A DNA stretch of 64,000 bases, taken from positions 356,005-420,004 of the forward strand of contig NZ_JACHHA010000001.1 of NCBI RefSeq assembly GCF_014202495.1, written 5' to 3'. The translations under genes and the position numbers were made by a program. This DNA comes from Cerasibacillus quisquiliarum (GTDB taxonomy: Bacteria; Bacillota; Bacilli; Bacillales; Amphibacillaceae). This document shows positions 16,053 to 24,809 of this stretch, one piece after another. The notes below the pieces were generated by a model. The model was not told where the DNA came from and made no database searches. It was given only the letters and a program-made list of their open reading frames with translations. The first letter of the stretch is position 1. Each line of letters opens with the position of its first letter.

Positions 16053-18098
16053 TTATTCATGACTCTTTATTTTTTTATTTACATATTCAATGATTTCTGC
16101 AACATTTTTTGTGACAATACCTCTCTCTTTAGTTTGTGTTTTCTCCATCATCATCGCAATGATAAAGTCCTGACTCTTAGTCGGATAACCAATAAACCAG
16201 CTATTTTCATCACCTTTTTGATCGGCTGATACTTTCAATTCTGCTGTACCAGTTTTTCCAGATATATCTACTTTGGCATTGTTAATAGCTCGAGCGGTTC
16301 CTTTTGTAACAACGTGTCGCAGTCCATCTTGGATGAATTTAACATCTTCTTTCGCTAATACGTTCTCTTTCCAAACTTGACCCGTTTCTTCAGATAGTAG
16401 TAAGGTCGGTTGGATGATGTCGCCTTCATTAAGAAAAGCAGAATAAGCTGTCGCGAGATGGAGTGAGCTAAATTCAATTTCACCTTGTCCGTAACTCGTA
16501 TTTGCTAGTAATACTTCATGATCAATATCACCGCTTGTGGAAATCGTTGAATCTTGAATCGGATAAGTATATGGAAACTTCTCGCCGACTCCGAATTCTT
16601 TAAGACCTTTAACATAGGCTTTTGACCCCATTCTAACGGCTTGCATAGCAAAATAAATATTATCAGACCGAACAAGAGCATCATCTAAATCAACTGGAGC
16701 ATTTGTTGTTGACACGCGTCTTACTTTATAATCTCCCCAACCTTTTCCGTTACTCCATGTTTGTCCATTAATTGTGAGCCCTTCTTCAGGCTTAAGTGTT
16801 CCATTTTTGATACCAATTGCAGCTGTAATAGGTTTAATAACTGAACCTGGAGCATATGTTGCTGCAAAACGGTTTAATAACGGTTTATTCGGATCATTTT
16901 GTAAAGCATCCCATTTTTCCTGACTAATCCCATATACCATTTCATTCGGGTCATATGCAGGACTACTGACAAGAGCGAGTGTTTCCCCTGTTTTTGGATG
17001 AATGGCAGCTGCTGTTCCAGCTGCACCGTTATATGAATTATAAATGCGTTCTTGAAGGTTAATATCAATCGTAATGGATATATTTTCACCATCTTTAACA
17101 GGCTTTTCAGCTATGACCTTTTTTTCTGTTTCCCCTTTTTTGACAAATATTTTAGCACCACGCTCACCTTTTAGTCGATCCTCAAATAATTTTTCGAGTC
17201 CACTTTTACCTATCATATCACCTGGTCGATAACGACTTTTATCTAACTTTTCAAGCTCTTCTCTTGTAGCCTGACTAATATAACCGACCAAGTGGGCTGT
17301 CGCTTTTCCACCTGGATAAATTCTTCCAGTTACATCTCGCTTTGTAACGCCTTCAATCATTAAAGCTTGATTGATAAGGGCTTCATTTTCTACAGACACC
17401 TTTTTAATTGGTACAAAATACTCTGGCTGTACCCAGTTTTGGTCTAGAAGTTTATCAATCATTTCAACCGACATATTTAATAAGTTAGCTAATCGTTGTT
17501 TGTTTTCTTCTGCATGAGGCCCTAAATTTTTAGGGATAATTCCAATTTCCACCATGATTCCATTCAGAGCTAAAGGCATTTTATTCCGATCTAATATTTC
17601 ACCACGAGCTGGTTCGACAATCTCTAAACCAATTTCAGAACCGTCCTTAATGTCTGGGAAAATAAATCCAGGATCCCATTTTAGAAACCAATCCTTTTTA
17701 CTTTTTTCTTTATCAACAACCTCTTGAATAAATGAAGCATTATAATTAAAAGTAATAGGACCTGCGACACTATTTAGTTCAACTTGAAAAGGAATCGTTA
17801 TTTTTCCATCTTTTTTTGCTTTTTTTAAATCTTTTTTCCCTAACTTTTTAAAAGTGATTTTAGGATCTGTAATCTGTAAATCTTGATAAATTTTTTGATA
17901 GCGATCAATGAATTGTTCAGTAGGGTATGTCGATTTTGATTCTGAAGTTAACATGGCATACATTTTATCGAATTGTTGTTTTTCCCAAGCTGATACATAT
18001 TCATCAAAGCGATCATTAGGAGATGATATGTTATTATCGGAACAAGCGCTCATCATTGCTATGGCCAATAATACAAATATCAGTAAGGCACGCTTCAT
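16053..18098 (-). CDS. pbpC: Class B penicillin-binding protein with MecA-like N-terminal domain (PBP3/PbpC type)
   Basis: 681-residue lipoprotein-type transpeptidase that cross-links peptidoglycan outside the membrane. A signal peptide ends in the lipobox-like MMSAC (Cys 19). Residues about 25-140 form the NTF2-like MecA_N domain, followed by the PBP dimer region (AGEILDRNKMPLALNG near 190) and the transpeptidase with SVIK near 419, SDN near 478 and KTG near 615. All catalytic motifs are intact. Start at 18098 with GAGGGGG upstream. Closest known types are B. subtilis PbpC and staphylococcal MecA. Intrinsic low beta-lactam affinity is possible but cannot be read from sequence. Confidence 0.93.
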   Translation of the reverse strand: MKRALLIFVLLAIAMMSACSDNNISSPNDRFDEYVSAWEKQQFDKMYAMLTSESKSTYPTEQFIDRYQKIYQDLQITDPKITFKKLGKKDLKKAKKDGKITIPFQVELNSVAGPITFNYNASFIQEVVDKEKSKKDWFLKWDPGFIFPDIKDGSEIGLEIVEPARGEILDRNKMPLALNGIMVEIGIIPKNLGPHAEENKQRLANLLNMSVEMIDKLLDQNWVQPEYFVPIKKVSVENEALINQALMIEGVTKRDVTGRIYPGGKATAHLVGYISQATREELEKLDKSRYRPGDMIGKSGLEKLFEDRLKGERGAKIFVKKGETEKKVIAEKPVKDGENISITIDINLQERIYNSYNGAAGTAAAIHPKTGETLALVSSPAYDPNEMVYGISQEKWDALQNDPNKPLLNRFAATYAPGSVIKPITAAIGIKNGTLKPEEGLTINGQTWSNGKGWGDYKVRRVSTTNAPVDLDDALVRSDNIYFAMQAVRMGSKAYVKGLKEFGVGEKFPYTYPIQDSTISTSGDIDHEVLLANTSYGQGEIEFSSLHLATAYSAFLNEGDIIQPTLLLSEETGQVWKENVLAKEDVKFIQDGLRHVVTKGTARAINNAKVDISGKTGTAELKVSADQKGDENSWFIGYPTKSQDFIIAMMMEKTQTKERGIVTKNVAEIIEYVNKKIKSHE

Positions 18099-18238
18099 AA
18101 TCTATTTCCCCCTCGTTTTGAATGCAAGCCTATTCATTTATTTTTCTTTCATATTATTTTTAATTGATCTTTGTTAATTGTTGTCAGGAACAACATAATA
18201 CCAAGTACTATTTATGATTTGGACGTTCCCCTTTATCT

Positions 18239-18651
18239 CTAGTATACTAACGATCTTTTTGTGTGGCGATAGCGTGTGAAAATCTTTTTCATTTGCGCTT
18301 GGTCTAAATTTGTTTCAACATGATGTTCCAAAATATCAATCATTTCAGCGAACTTCGTCATATTTGTTACATTTGTCCCCTTTTTCATCACTAACGCAAC
18401 AACTTGTCGTTCATTCCGTTCCATATCACCACGTGGACCATGTTTGTGCATTCTTATATCATTTAAAGCGTCATCTCCATTAAGGTGAATGTTGCCTTTA
18501 TAAAATGTTTTCCACTTGTGAAAATTCGAATGTATTGTTTCTACTGTATCGCTAATTTTATCCCATACATAATAAACACATCCTCCACTTAATAGTAGAA
18601 GGATGAGATTAATATTAAAAGTTCACCTTTTTTCAACTTTTTTTCTTTCAT
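18239..18651 (-). pseudogene. Decayed LytR-CpsA-Psr (LCP) family gene
   Basis: Reading the minus strand from ATG 18651 gives MKEKKLKKGELLILI, a normal LCP N-terminus, which then stops. A frame change near 18610-18620 restores ILLLLSGGCVYYVWDK, the membrane segment and start of the outer part. That frame runs without a stop into KGNIHLNGDDALNDIRM and HKHGPRGDMERNERQ, the conserved C-terminal LCP signature. About 150 residues of the catalytic domain between these parts are missing, and the C-terminus is short too. No ribosome binding site is seen. LCP enzymes attach teichoic acids to the wall, and this copy cannot work. Confidence 0.82.
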
Positions 18652-18692
18652 TTTATTTGTTTAACTCTTGACTGCATTCGAATGCCCCCCTC

Positions 18693-19328
18693 TTATTTCG
18701 AGTCGCCATTTTTCTTTTTTGCTTTCTGTTTTGTTTTCTTTTGATCTACAGGGCGTGCGTTGATGATGTATCTGTCTGGTGCGCTTCCTATATAAGAAAA
18801 AGGATAACAAGTAGTAACTGTAAGAACTTCATTCGGTTTTGTTGGAACGATAATTGAACGGTCATTAGCATCGACGATTTTCGTTTCAAAGATTTCATAA
18901 GAAAATTCCCCATAAGGCAATTGTAACGTTAAGATATCTCCTAGTTCTAATTCGCCCATGCGACGAAAAACAGTATCGCGATGGCCTGATAGAACGATTT
19001 GATCTTTTTGTAGGGGAAAGGCTGTACCTGCATAATGTCCAACACCTTGTGCTAATTCATCCTCATCTGTTCCTTCAACAATTGGTAATTCAGACTCTAA
19101 TTTAGGTATTTCTAAAATACCAACTGTTTCACCAGTTGAAGGATTAAAGTCTAATGGGAAGTTCGAATCCAGTGAATTAGTGTTCTTCTTTTGATCGTTT
19201 TTGTTCAATAATGATTTAGCTTCTTTTAAATTTTGCTTTTCATTCATTTTCGTTTGATAGAGTTGATAACCACCGACACCTAGAAAAATAATTCCGCCTA
19301 TAATTAATAAAATGGATAGCTTTCTCAA
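18693..19328 (-). CDS. Class D sortase
   Basis: 211 residues, membrane-anchored transpeptidase that links proteins to the cell wall. An N-terminal membrane segment (LSILLIIGGIIFLGVGGYQL) precedes the sortase barrel. Catalytic residues are visible: His in LSGHRDT near 115, Cys in VTTCYPF near 172, and Arg in APDRYIINARP near 187. This resembles B. subtilis SrtD/YhcS. It starts at TTG 19328 behind GGGAGGAG. No protein in the window has an obvious C-terminal LPxTx sorting signal, so the substrate is encoded elsewhere. The basic tail (KKTKQKAKKKNG) is probably outside the fold. Confidence 0.93.
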   Translation of the reverse strand: MRKLSILLIIGGIIFLGVGGYQLYQTKMNEKQNLKEAKSLLNKNDQKKNTNSLDSNFPLDFNPSTGETVGILEIPKLESELPIVEGTDEDELAQGVGHYAGTAFPLQKDQIVLSGHRDTVFRRMGELELGDILTLQLPYGEFSYEIFETKIVDANDRSIIVPTKPNEVLTVTTCYPFSYIGSAPDRYIINARPVDQKKTKQKAKKKNGDSK

Positions 19329-19470
19329 CCGAACTCCTCCCTCGAAGGCTTTGGATATAGTATATAAAAAAAAATCAAAAAAATAAAGTGTATAAAGTCA
19401 CAAACATGTTAAGATAGACATGGTGTAACAAAATATTTATAATCGTTTAATTGGAATAAAGGTGATATAT

Positions 19471-19968
19471 GTGAAAATGGCATATTGGCTTCTTCCTATT
19501 AGTTGGATGGGAGTTATTTTTTACGCATCATCACAACCTTATGAAAAGCAAGATATTAAACCGATGATGGCTGAATGGATTGATGTATCTTTTCTAGAAC
19601 CTTATCTATCATGGATTCACTTTACATATCATCATAAAGAAATTAGTGTGCAAGCGTTAGGCATTGAGCAATTTATTGAATTTATCATTCGTAAAGGCGC
19701 TCATGTAACAGTGTTTTTTATTTTAATGCTATTATTTTATTATGCATTGTTGAGAACAACCCAGTTAGCCTTTGTTCCAAGATTATGTGTGGCTTTTTTA
19801 TTATCTGTCGCATATGCTGTTGTAGATGAATATCACCAAAGCTTCACCCCGAATCGCACAGCCTATTTTGGTGATGTCATCATTGATAGTATCGGTGTTT
19901 TAATTGCCTCTTTACTCATTTGGTTCATATATTATAGAAAAGGACAAAATAACAAGACAAAGATGTGA
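19471..19968 (+). CDS. VanZ-like membrane protein
   Basis: About 165 residues with four predicted membrane helices. The VanZ-family pattern is present: the first helix ends in FYASSQP, RKGAHVTVFFILMLLFYYAL follows near 80, and AYAVVDEYHQSFTPNRTAYF near 120 carries the conserved DExxQ-F-P-R residues. GTG 19471 behind AAAGGTG is preferred over GTG 19462. Members are found near envelope genes and some give low-level teicoplanin resistance, but the cellular role here is unknown. Confidence 0.85.
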   Translation: MKMAYWLLPISWMGVIFYASSQPYEKQDIKPMMAEWIDVSFLEPYLSWIHFTYHHKEISVQALGIEQFIEFIIRKGAHVTVFFILMLLFYYALLRTTQLAFVPRLCVAFLLSVAYAVVDEYHQSFTPNRTAYFGDVIIDSIGVLIASLLIWFIYYRKGQNNKTKM

Positions 19969-20092
19969 AAGATATAGGAAGTTTCAGTGAAAATGTACAT
20001 TTTCTAATCATATTATGATATAATTCTTTTAATCTTTCGTTAAAGTGTTTTGGCTCGTCATGCCGAGCGTATCATATGAAGAAGGTGAAAGT

Positions 20093-20266
20093 ATGATAGA
20101 ACGCGAGAACTTAAAACAGATGTTAAAGAAATTAATAATAGATACAGAAAATGACAAAATTAAAAGTGCAGAACAAATGATAGAAACGATGATATACGAA
20201 TTATCTGATCATGACCAGCAGATGAGCCGTCACCAAAAGCATATGCCAGATGTTATGGATTCATAA
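20093..20266 (+). CDS. Small hypothetical protein
   Basis: 57 residues from ATG 20093 behind GAAGGTGA. The in-frame stretch upstream to 20045 has no ribosome binding site. It is helical, acidic and basic in alternation (MIERENLKQMLKKLIIDTEN), without membrane segment or cysteines, ending in a Met/His-rich tail (QQMSRHQKHMPDVMDS). I do not recognise it. A strong terminator follows directly, which supports it being a real transcript. Confidence 0.6.
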   Translation: MIERENLKQMLKKLIIDTENDKIKSAEQMIETMIYELSDHDQQMSRHQKHMPDVMDS

Positions 20267-20275
20267 TAAATATAC

Positions 20276-20321
20276 AAAAAGACTACTGATTATGTGCTTA
20301 ATTATAATCATTAGTCTTTTT
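20276..20321 (+). terminator. Rho-independent terminator
   Basis: AAAAAGACTA pairs with TAGTCTTTTT, and an inner GATTAT/ATAATC stem adds stability. It ends the small hypothetical gene just before nagA. Confidence 0.85.
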
Positions 20322-20371
20322 CGTCTTATTGATGTCAAAATGAATATAAATAAATGGAAAGGATTTTTAAA

Positions 20372-21556
20372 TTGGAACACAATCAAGCGTTAATTATTAA
20401 ACATGTTCATATATATACAGAAAATGATGTGATTAAAGATGGCACATTACGCATTGAAAATGGGAAAATATCACAAATCTTACAAAGCGAACAATCTATG
20501 GCGACATATCCATCATTTTTTAAAGTCATTAATGGCCAAGGTTTATATGCGATTCCTGGGTTTATTGATGGTCATATACACGGTGCTAATGGTCGTGATG
20601 TGATGGATGCAACAGAAGAAGCGATTGATACAATTGCCAAAACGTTACCAGCAGAGGGAACAACAAGTTTTTTAGCAACAACGATTACTCAATCTAAAGA
20701 AAACATTTCACGTGCTTTAGAAAATATAGCTCACTATCCGAATAAACAAGGCTATGCCGAAGTACTCGGCGTGCATTTAGAAGGACCATTCATTGAGAAA
20801 AGTAAAAAAGGTGCACAACCATTAGAACATATAATGAATCCGAGTATTGAACAATTTGACCAATGGCAACAACAATCAGGGGGGAAAATTAAAACAATTA
20901 CAATGGCACCAGAGCTTGATCAAGACGGCTCATTTATTTCCCATGTAGCAAATCAAGGAGTTAACGTTTCAGCAGGTCATACCAAAGCGACCTTTCATGA
21001 TATGAAAAAAGCTGTAAAGTACGGTGTACGTCAAGTAACACATATTTGTAATGCGATGAGTGGCATTCATCATCGCGACATTGGTGTTGTAGGTGCAGCA
21101 CTTTTACTAAATGATTTACGTGCTGAGTTGATTGCTGATCGAATTCATGTATCTGATGAAATGATGCAACTTATTTACGATCAAATGGGGAGTGAGCGGT
21201 TGATGCTCATTACAGATGCCATGCGTGCCAAATGTCTCCCCCCTGGTGATTATGAGTTAGGAGGGCAGCCTGTTAAAGTAACAAACGACCGAGCTGTTCT
21301 TCACGATGATACACTTGCTGGCAGTATTTTGAAAATGTACAATGCAGCCCAAAATATGTTAAAATTAGACCGAGTTACACTACGACATATTATAGAGATG
21401 GCATCGGTTAATCCTGCTAAACAACTATCTGTTTTTGATCGTAAAGGTAGTTTAACAACTGGAAAAGATGCTGATATTCTACTCGTTAATGATATGTTAG
21501 ACATTTCATATACGATTTGCCGAGGTGTCATCGCGTACGAAAGGGATGGTAAATAA
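20372..21556 (+). CDS. nagA: N-acetylglucosamine-6-phosphate deacetylase NagA
   Basis: Cytoplasmic amidohydrolase, about 394 residues, converting GlcNAc-6-P to GlcN-6-P. Family signatures: FIDGHIHGANGRDVMDA near 60, HLEGPFIEKSKKGAQ near 135, NVSAGHTKAT near 200, then THICNAMSGIHHRD and LITDAMRAK with the catalytic Asp. The usual FNAM is CNAM here. TTG 20372 behind GGAAAGG is preferred over ATG 20354. It overlaps nagB by one base, so the two are co-translated. It receives the product of MurQ from the first cluster. Confidence 0.95.
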   Translation: MEHNQALIIKHVHIYTENDVIKDGTLRIENGKISQILQSEQSMATYPSFFKVINGQGLYAIPGFIDGHIHGANGRDVMDATEEAIDTIAKTLPAEGTTSFLATTITQSKENISRALENIAHYPNKQGYAEVLGVHLEGPFIEKSKKGAQPLEHIMNPSIEQFDQWQQQSGGKIKTITMAPELDQDGSFISHVANQGVNVSAGHTKATFHDMKKAVKYGVRQVTHICNAMSGIHHRDIGVVGAALLLNDLRAELIADRIHVSDEMMQLIYDQMGSERLMLITDAMRAKCLPPGDYELGGQPVKVTNDRAVLHDDTLAGSILKMYNAAQNMLKLDRVTLRHIIEMASVNPAKQLSVFDRKGSLTTGKDADILLVNDMLDISYTICRGVIAYERDGK

Positions 21557-22287
21557 TGCACGTCATTAAAGTTAAGGATTATGAAGCGATGAGTGAGAAA
21601 GCATGTGATATCCTAGTTAAAGAAATGAAATCTAATGAAAGAGCGGTTTTAGGTTTAGCTACCGGTTCTACCCCAGAAGGACTATATAAACGCTTGATAG
21701 AAAAATATAAAAATCATGAAGTTTCATTTAAACAAATTAAAACATTCAATCTTGATGAATATGTAGGTTTAGATAAGTCGGATAAAAATAGTTACTATTA
21801 TTATATGAACGATAAGCTATTTAAGCATATTGATATCCCACCAACTCATGCCGCTCTTCCGAATGGAAAAGCTGAAAATATCGCTGCTGAATGCGAACGA
21901 TACGAAAAGAAAATAAAAAACGCAGGGCAAATAGATATTCAAGTTTTGGGAATTGGATTAAATGGTCATATCGGTTTTAATGAACCAAACACGCCTTTTA
22001 CGAGTCGCACACATGTTGTTAAATTAGATGAATCAACACGACAGGCAAATGCGCGCTTTTTCCATTCAATTGATGATGTTCCAACCGAAGCGATTACAAT
22101 GGGAATTGCCACTATTATGGATAGCAAAAAGATTTTATTACTTGCTTCTGGAGAAAAGAAAGCAGAAATTCTTGCTCAGGTTATTCACGGAGAAATCACT
22201 GAAAAAGTTCCAGCATCTGTCCTGCAGAAACACCCTAATGTAACAATTATTGCTGATGAAGCCGCATTATCTAAAGTAAAAATATAA
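21556..22287 (+). CDS. nagB: Glucosamine-6-phosphate deaminase NagB
   Basis: 243 residues, converts GlcN-6-P to fructose-6-P and ammonia. Motifs: GLATGSTPEGLYKRL near 34, FNLDEYVGL near 67, and LGIGLNGHIGFNEPNTPF near 130 with catalytic Asp/His/Glu residues. The length fits the short Bacillus form without the C-terminal allosteric extension of E. coli NagB. The ATG overlaps the nagA stop (TAATG). No GntR-type nagR gene follows, unlike in B. subtilis. The 52-bp repeat array starts 24 bases after the stop with no terminator between. Confidence 0.96.
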   Translation: MHVIKVKDYEAMSEKACDILVKEMKSNERAVLGLATGSTPEGLYKRLIEKYKNHEVSFKQIKTFNLDEYVGLDKSDKNSYYYYMNDKLFKHIDIPPTHAALPNGKAENIAAECERYEKKIKNAGQIDIQVLGIGLNGHIGFNEPNTPFTSRTHVVKLDESTRQANARFFHSIDDVPTEAITMGIATIMDSKKILLLASGEKKAEILAQVIHGEITEKVPASVLQKHPNVTIIADEAALSKVKI

Positions 22288-22310
22288 GGAACGTTTTTAT
22301 TTGCGCTACA

Positions 22311-22592
22311 GAGTCCACATTGAAGCTTCAACGTTCATTCTCGTCGGTCTCTCTTTGCCCGAGAGTCCATATTGAGTCTTCAACGTTCATTCTCGTCGGT
22401 CTCTCTTTGCCCGAGAGTCCATATTGAAGCTTCAACGTTCATTCTCGCCCGTCTCTCTTTGCCCGAGAGTCTACATTGAAGCTTCAACGTTCATTCTCGC
22501 CCGTCTCTCTTTGCCCGAGAGTCCACATTGAAGCTTCAACGTTCATTCTCGTCGGTCTCTCTTTGCCCGAGAGTCCACATTGAAGCTTCAAC
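22311..22592. repeat. Tandem repeat array A: five complete 52-bp units plus a partial sixth
   Basis: Units begin at 22311, 22363, 22415, 22467, 22519 and 22571, exactly 52 bases apart, head to tail without spacers. Each unit carries GAGTCCACATTGAAGCTTC, the palindrome TTGAAGCTTCAA, then AACGTTCATTCTCG and GTCTCTCTTTGCCCGA, where CTCTC and GAGAG can pair. The first unit has 26 G+C of 52, above its AT-rich surroundings. Unit differences are few: GTCGG versus GCCCG, CCACA versus CCATA or CTACA, and a changed palindrome centre in unit 2. A period of 52 is not a multiple of 3, so it is not protein-coding. It lies in the likely 3' untranslated region of nagAB. Confidence 0.97.
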
Positions 22593-22704
22593 TGATAGTC
22601 TCACCGTTTTAAATATGTGAGCGTGAAACTTTGACGTAAGTTTTCAGGTTTTGCCCTGAATCTGATGACATGAATAGAGATGCTACATAGATAGACGAAT
22701 TCCA

Positions 22705-22742
22705 AAAAAACAGTGCAAGGTATTCACTTCCTTGCACTTTTA
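22705..22742. terminator. Bidirectional terminator
   Basis: AGTGCAAGG and CCTTGCACT pair around TATTCACTT, with seven A before and TTTT after. It serves yvyE on the minus strand and, in the other direction, the nagAB-repeat transcript. Confidence 0.88.
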
Positions 22743-22749
22743 CTACATA

Positions 22750-23400
22750 TTATTCTTTCGTTGATTCAACATCAATTTCAATAAATTTTTTGTTAGTTTC
22801 TTTTATATTTGCTTGTGCATTAGAGTGTTCTGTTATCCACTTTAAAAATGATTCCTCATGACCTTCTTTAACGTAAACAATTAACTCAACTTTATCCTGA
22901 TAGTTAATATGCTCTAAGATATGCTCGGAATTTCTTAATGCGTTTTCTAGTTTTCCTAGAAGTGTGTATTCAACCGTAACTGAGAAGCCTTGCATACGTT
23001 GCCTTTTTACAATTCCAGTTGTTTTTATTGCCTGTGCAGCAGTACGACTATATGCCCGAATAAGGCCACCCGCTCCGAGTTTAATTCCACCAAAATACCG
23101 TGTGACAACGACTGCGGTGTTTTTCAAATTTTGCTTTTTTATGACTTCTAAAATAGGAACGCCAGCTGTCCCACTCGGTTCACCATCATCATTTGCTTTT
23201 TGGATTTGGTCATTTTTACCGATGACATAAGCTGAGCAATTGTGGGTAGCATCATGATGTTTTTTCTTAATTTCTTGAATGAATGCTTGTGCTTCTTCTT
23301 CTGTTTCAACTCGTTTAACATAACCAATAAACCGGGACTTCTGGATAATTATTTCATCGAATCCTTCTTTTTTCACAGTAAAATAGCTAGGTAACATCAT
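22750..23400 (-). CDS. yvyE: YvyE/YigZ family protein (IMPACT family)
   Basis: 216 residues. The N-terminal UPF0029 domain shows KSRFIGYVKRVETEEEAQAF near 22, HHDATHNCSAY near 50, and DDGEPSGTAGVPIL near 72. The C-terminal ferredoxin-like DUF1949 domain follows. The family includes E. coli YigZ and yeast Yih1/human IMPACT; the bacterial function is not settled. It is divergent from degS, as in B. subtilis, but the LCP gene that lies beside it there is absent here. Confidence 0.93.
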   Translation of the reverse strand: MMLPSYFTVKKEGFDEIIIQKSRFIGYVKRVETEEEAQAFIQEIKKKHHDATHNCSAYVIGKNDQIQKANDDGEPSGTAGVPILEVIKKQNLKNTAVVVTRYFGGIKLGAGGLIRAYSRTAAQAIKTTGIVKRQRMQGFSVTVEYTLLGKLENALRNSEHILEHINYQDKVELIVYVKEGHEESFLKWITEHSNAQANIKETNKKFIEIDVESTKE

Positions 23401-23631
23401 AACTTCTCCTTTAATGGTATAATATGTAATAGAAAAAATTGCTAAGAATTTTTTTGAAAATAGCTAAAAGCTCTCATCATACGCATAAAAATAATAGATA
23501 CAGCAATATACAAGCGAACATTTTAAAAAAATGTGACAAAAGGTCACAGTAGTCCTTTAGAAATAGAACTTTAGACCCTATAAAAAATAATAGTTTCTCG
23601 GTATGATTATAACATAGGTTGGTGTTAGAAG

Positions 23632-24768
23632 ATGGTAATGAAAGCAATTGAAGAAAGTTTAGATAATATTATTGATAAAATGGTCGGTGTAGTTGAAGAA
23701 AGTAAAGATGAAATATTTCAAATTAGTGAAGATGCCCGTACAGAATATGAGAAACTAGTCCTAGAATTAAACACGACTAAGGAAAAAGTATTGCATTATA
23801 TTGAAGCTGAAGAAATACTGACTAAAGAAGTGCAAGCTTCAAAAAAAAGACTATCAATAGTAAGTAAATACTTCGATCAATATAGTGAAGACGAAATCCG
23901 TCAAGTATATGAAAAAACCCACCACTTACAAACAAAACTTCTGATGTTGCGCCAAGAAGAGAAAGCCCTACGCCAAAAAAGAGACGAAATAGAAAGAAGA
24001 ATTGTATCATTAGAACGAACGATTAATCGAGCAGAAGGATTGGTAGGTAAAGTATCTGTCGTTTTAAATTACTTAAATAACGATTTTCAGCAAGTCAATG
24101 AAATTATTAAAGAAGCAAAAGAAAAACATAAGTTCGGACTTAAAATTATCCAAGCTCAAGAGGAAGAAAGACGGAAAATTTCACGAGAAATACATGACGG
24201 TCCTGCGCAGATGCTGGCCAATATTTTACTCCGCTCAGAACTTGTTGAAAAAACAATGCGTGAACGAACGTTAGATGATGCATTAAAAGAAATAAAAATT
24301 GTCCGTTCACTTATTAGACAATCACTACATGATGTTAGACGGATTATCTATGATTTAAGACCGATGGCGCTTGATGACCTTGGGTTAGTTCCAACATTAA
24401 ATAAGTATTTATCAACTGTGGCGGAATTTCATAATATTTTAATTGACCTTACTGATTTAGGTTCAAATAAACGCTTGGATACCCAATATGAAGTCACTTT
24501 ATTTCGGCTTATTCAAGAGGCCGTTCAAAATTCAATAAAACATGCAAATGCCACATGGATCCACGTAAAATTTGAAAATACAGAAGAATACTTAACTGCT
24601 GTTATTACAGACAATGGGAAAGGATTTGAAATGGACAAAAAACGAGAAGATACATTTGGAATTATTGGTATGAAAGAAAGAGTAGATATGCTCTCAGGCA
24701 AGCTTGTAATAAATTCAAAACCAGGCAAAGGCACTAAGGTCATCGTTAGGATACCTTGTCCAAAATAA
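23632..24768 (+). CDS. degS: Sensor histidine kinase DegS
   Basis: Cytoplasmic two-component kinase, 378 residues. Residues about 10-160 form the coiled-coil sensor domain specific to DegS, followed by HisKA_3 with phospho-acceptor His188 in [11 protein letters not shown]. The HATPase domain has [10 protein letters not shown] and [14 protein letters not shown]. No membrane segment is present, as known for DegS. Start is ATG 23632 or ATG 23638. It phosphorylates DegU, encoded 41 bases downstream, and so controls the balance between motility, competence and exoenzymes. Confidence 0.96.
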   Translation: MVMKAIEESLDNIIDKMVGVVEESKDEIFQISEDARTEYEKLVLELNTTKEKVLHYIEAEEILTKEVQASKKRLSIVSKYFDQYSEDEIRQVYEKTHHLQTKLLMLRQEEKALRQKRDEIERRIVSLERTINRAEGLVGKVSVVLNYLNNDFQQVNEIIKEAKEKHKFGLKIIQAQEEERRKISREIHDGPAQMLANILLRSELVEKTMRERTLDDALKEIKIVRSLIRQSLHDVRRIIYDLRPMALDDLGLVPTLNKYLSTVAEFHNILIDLTDLGSNKRLDTQYEVTLFRLIQEAVQNSIKHANATWIHVKFENTEEYLTAVITDNGKGFEMDKKREDTFGIIGMKERVDMLSGKLVINSKPGKGTKVIVRIPCPK

Positions 24769-24809
24769 TAGTAGAGATAGTTCCAAAAGATGTGAAGGGG
24801 AGTAGAGAA

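Noticed and set aside
22311..22592. CRISPR array
   Set aside because: Units follow head to tail with no unique spacers, and no cas genes are near.
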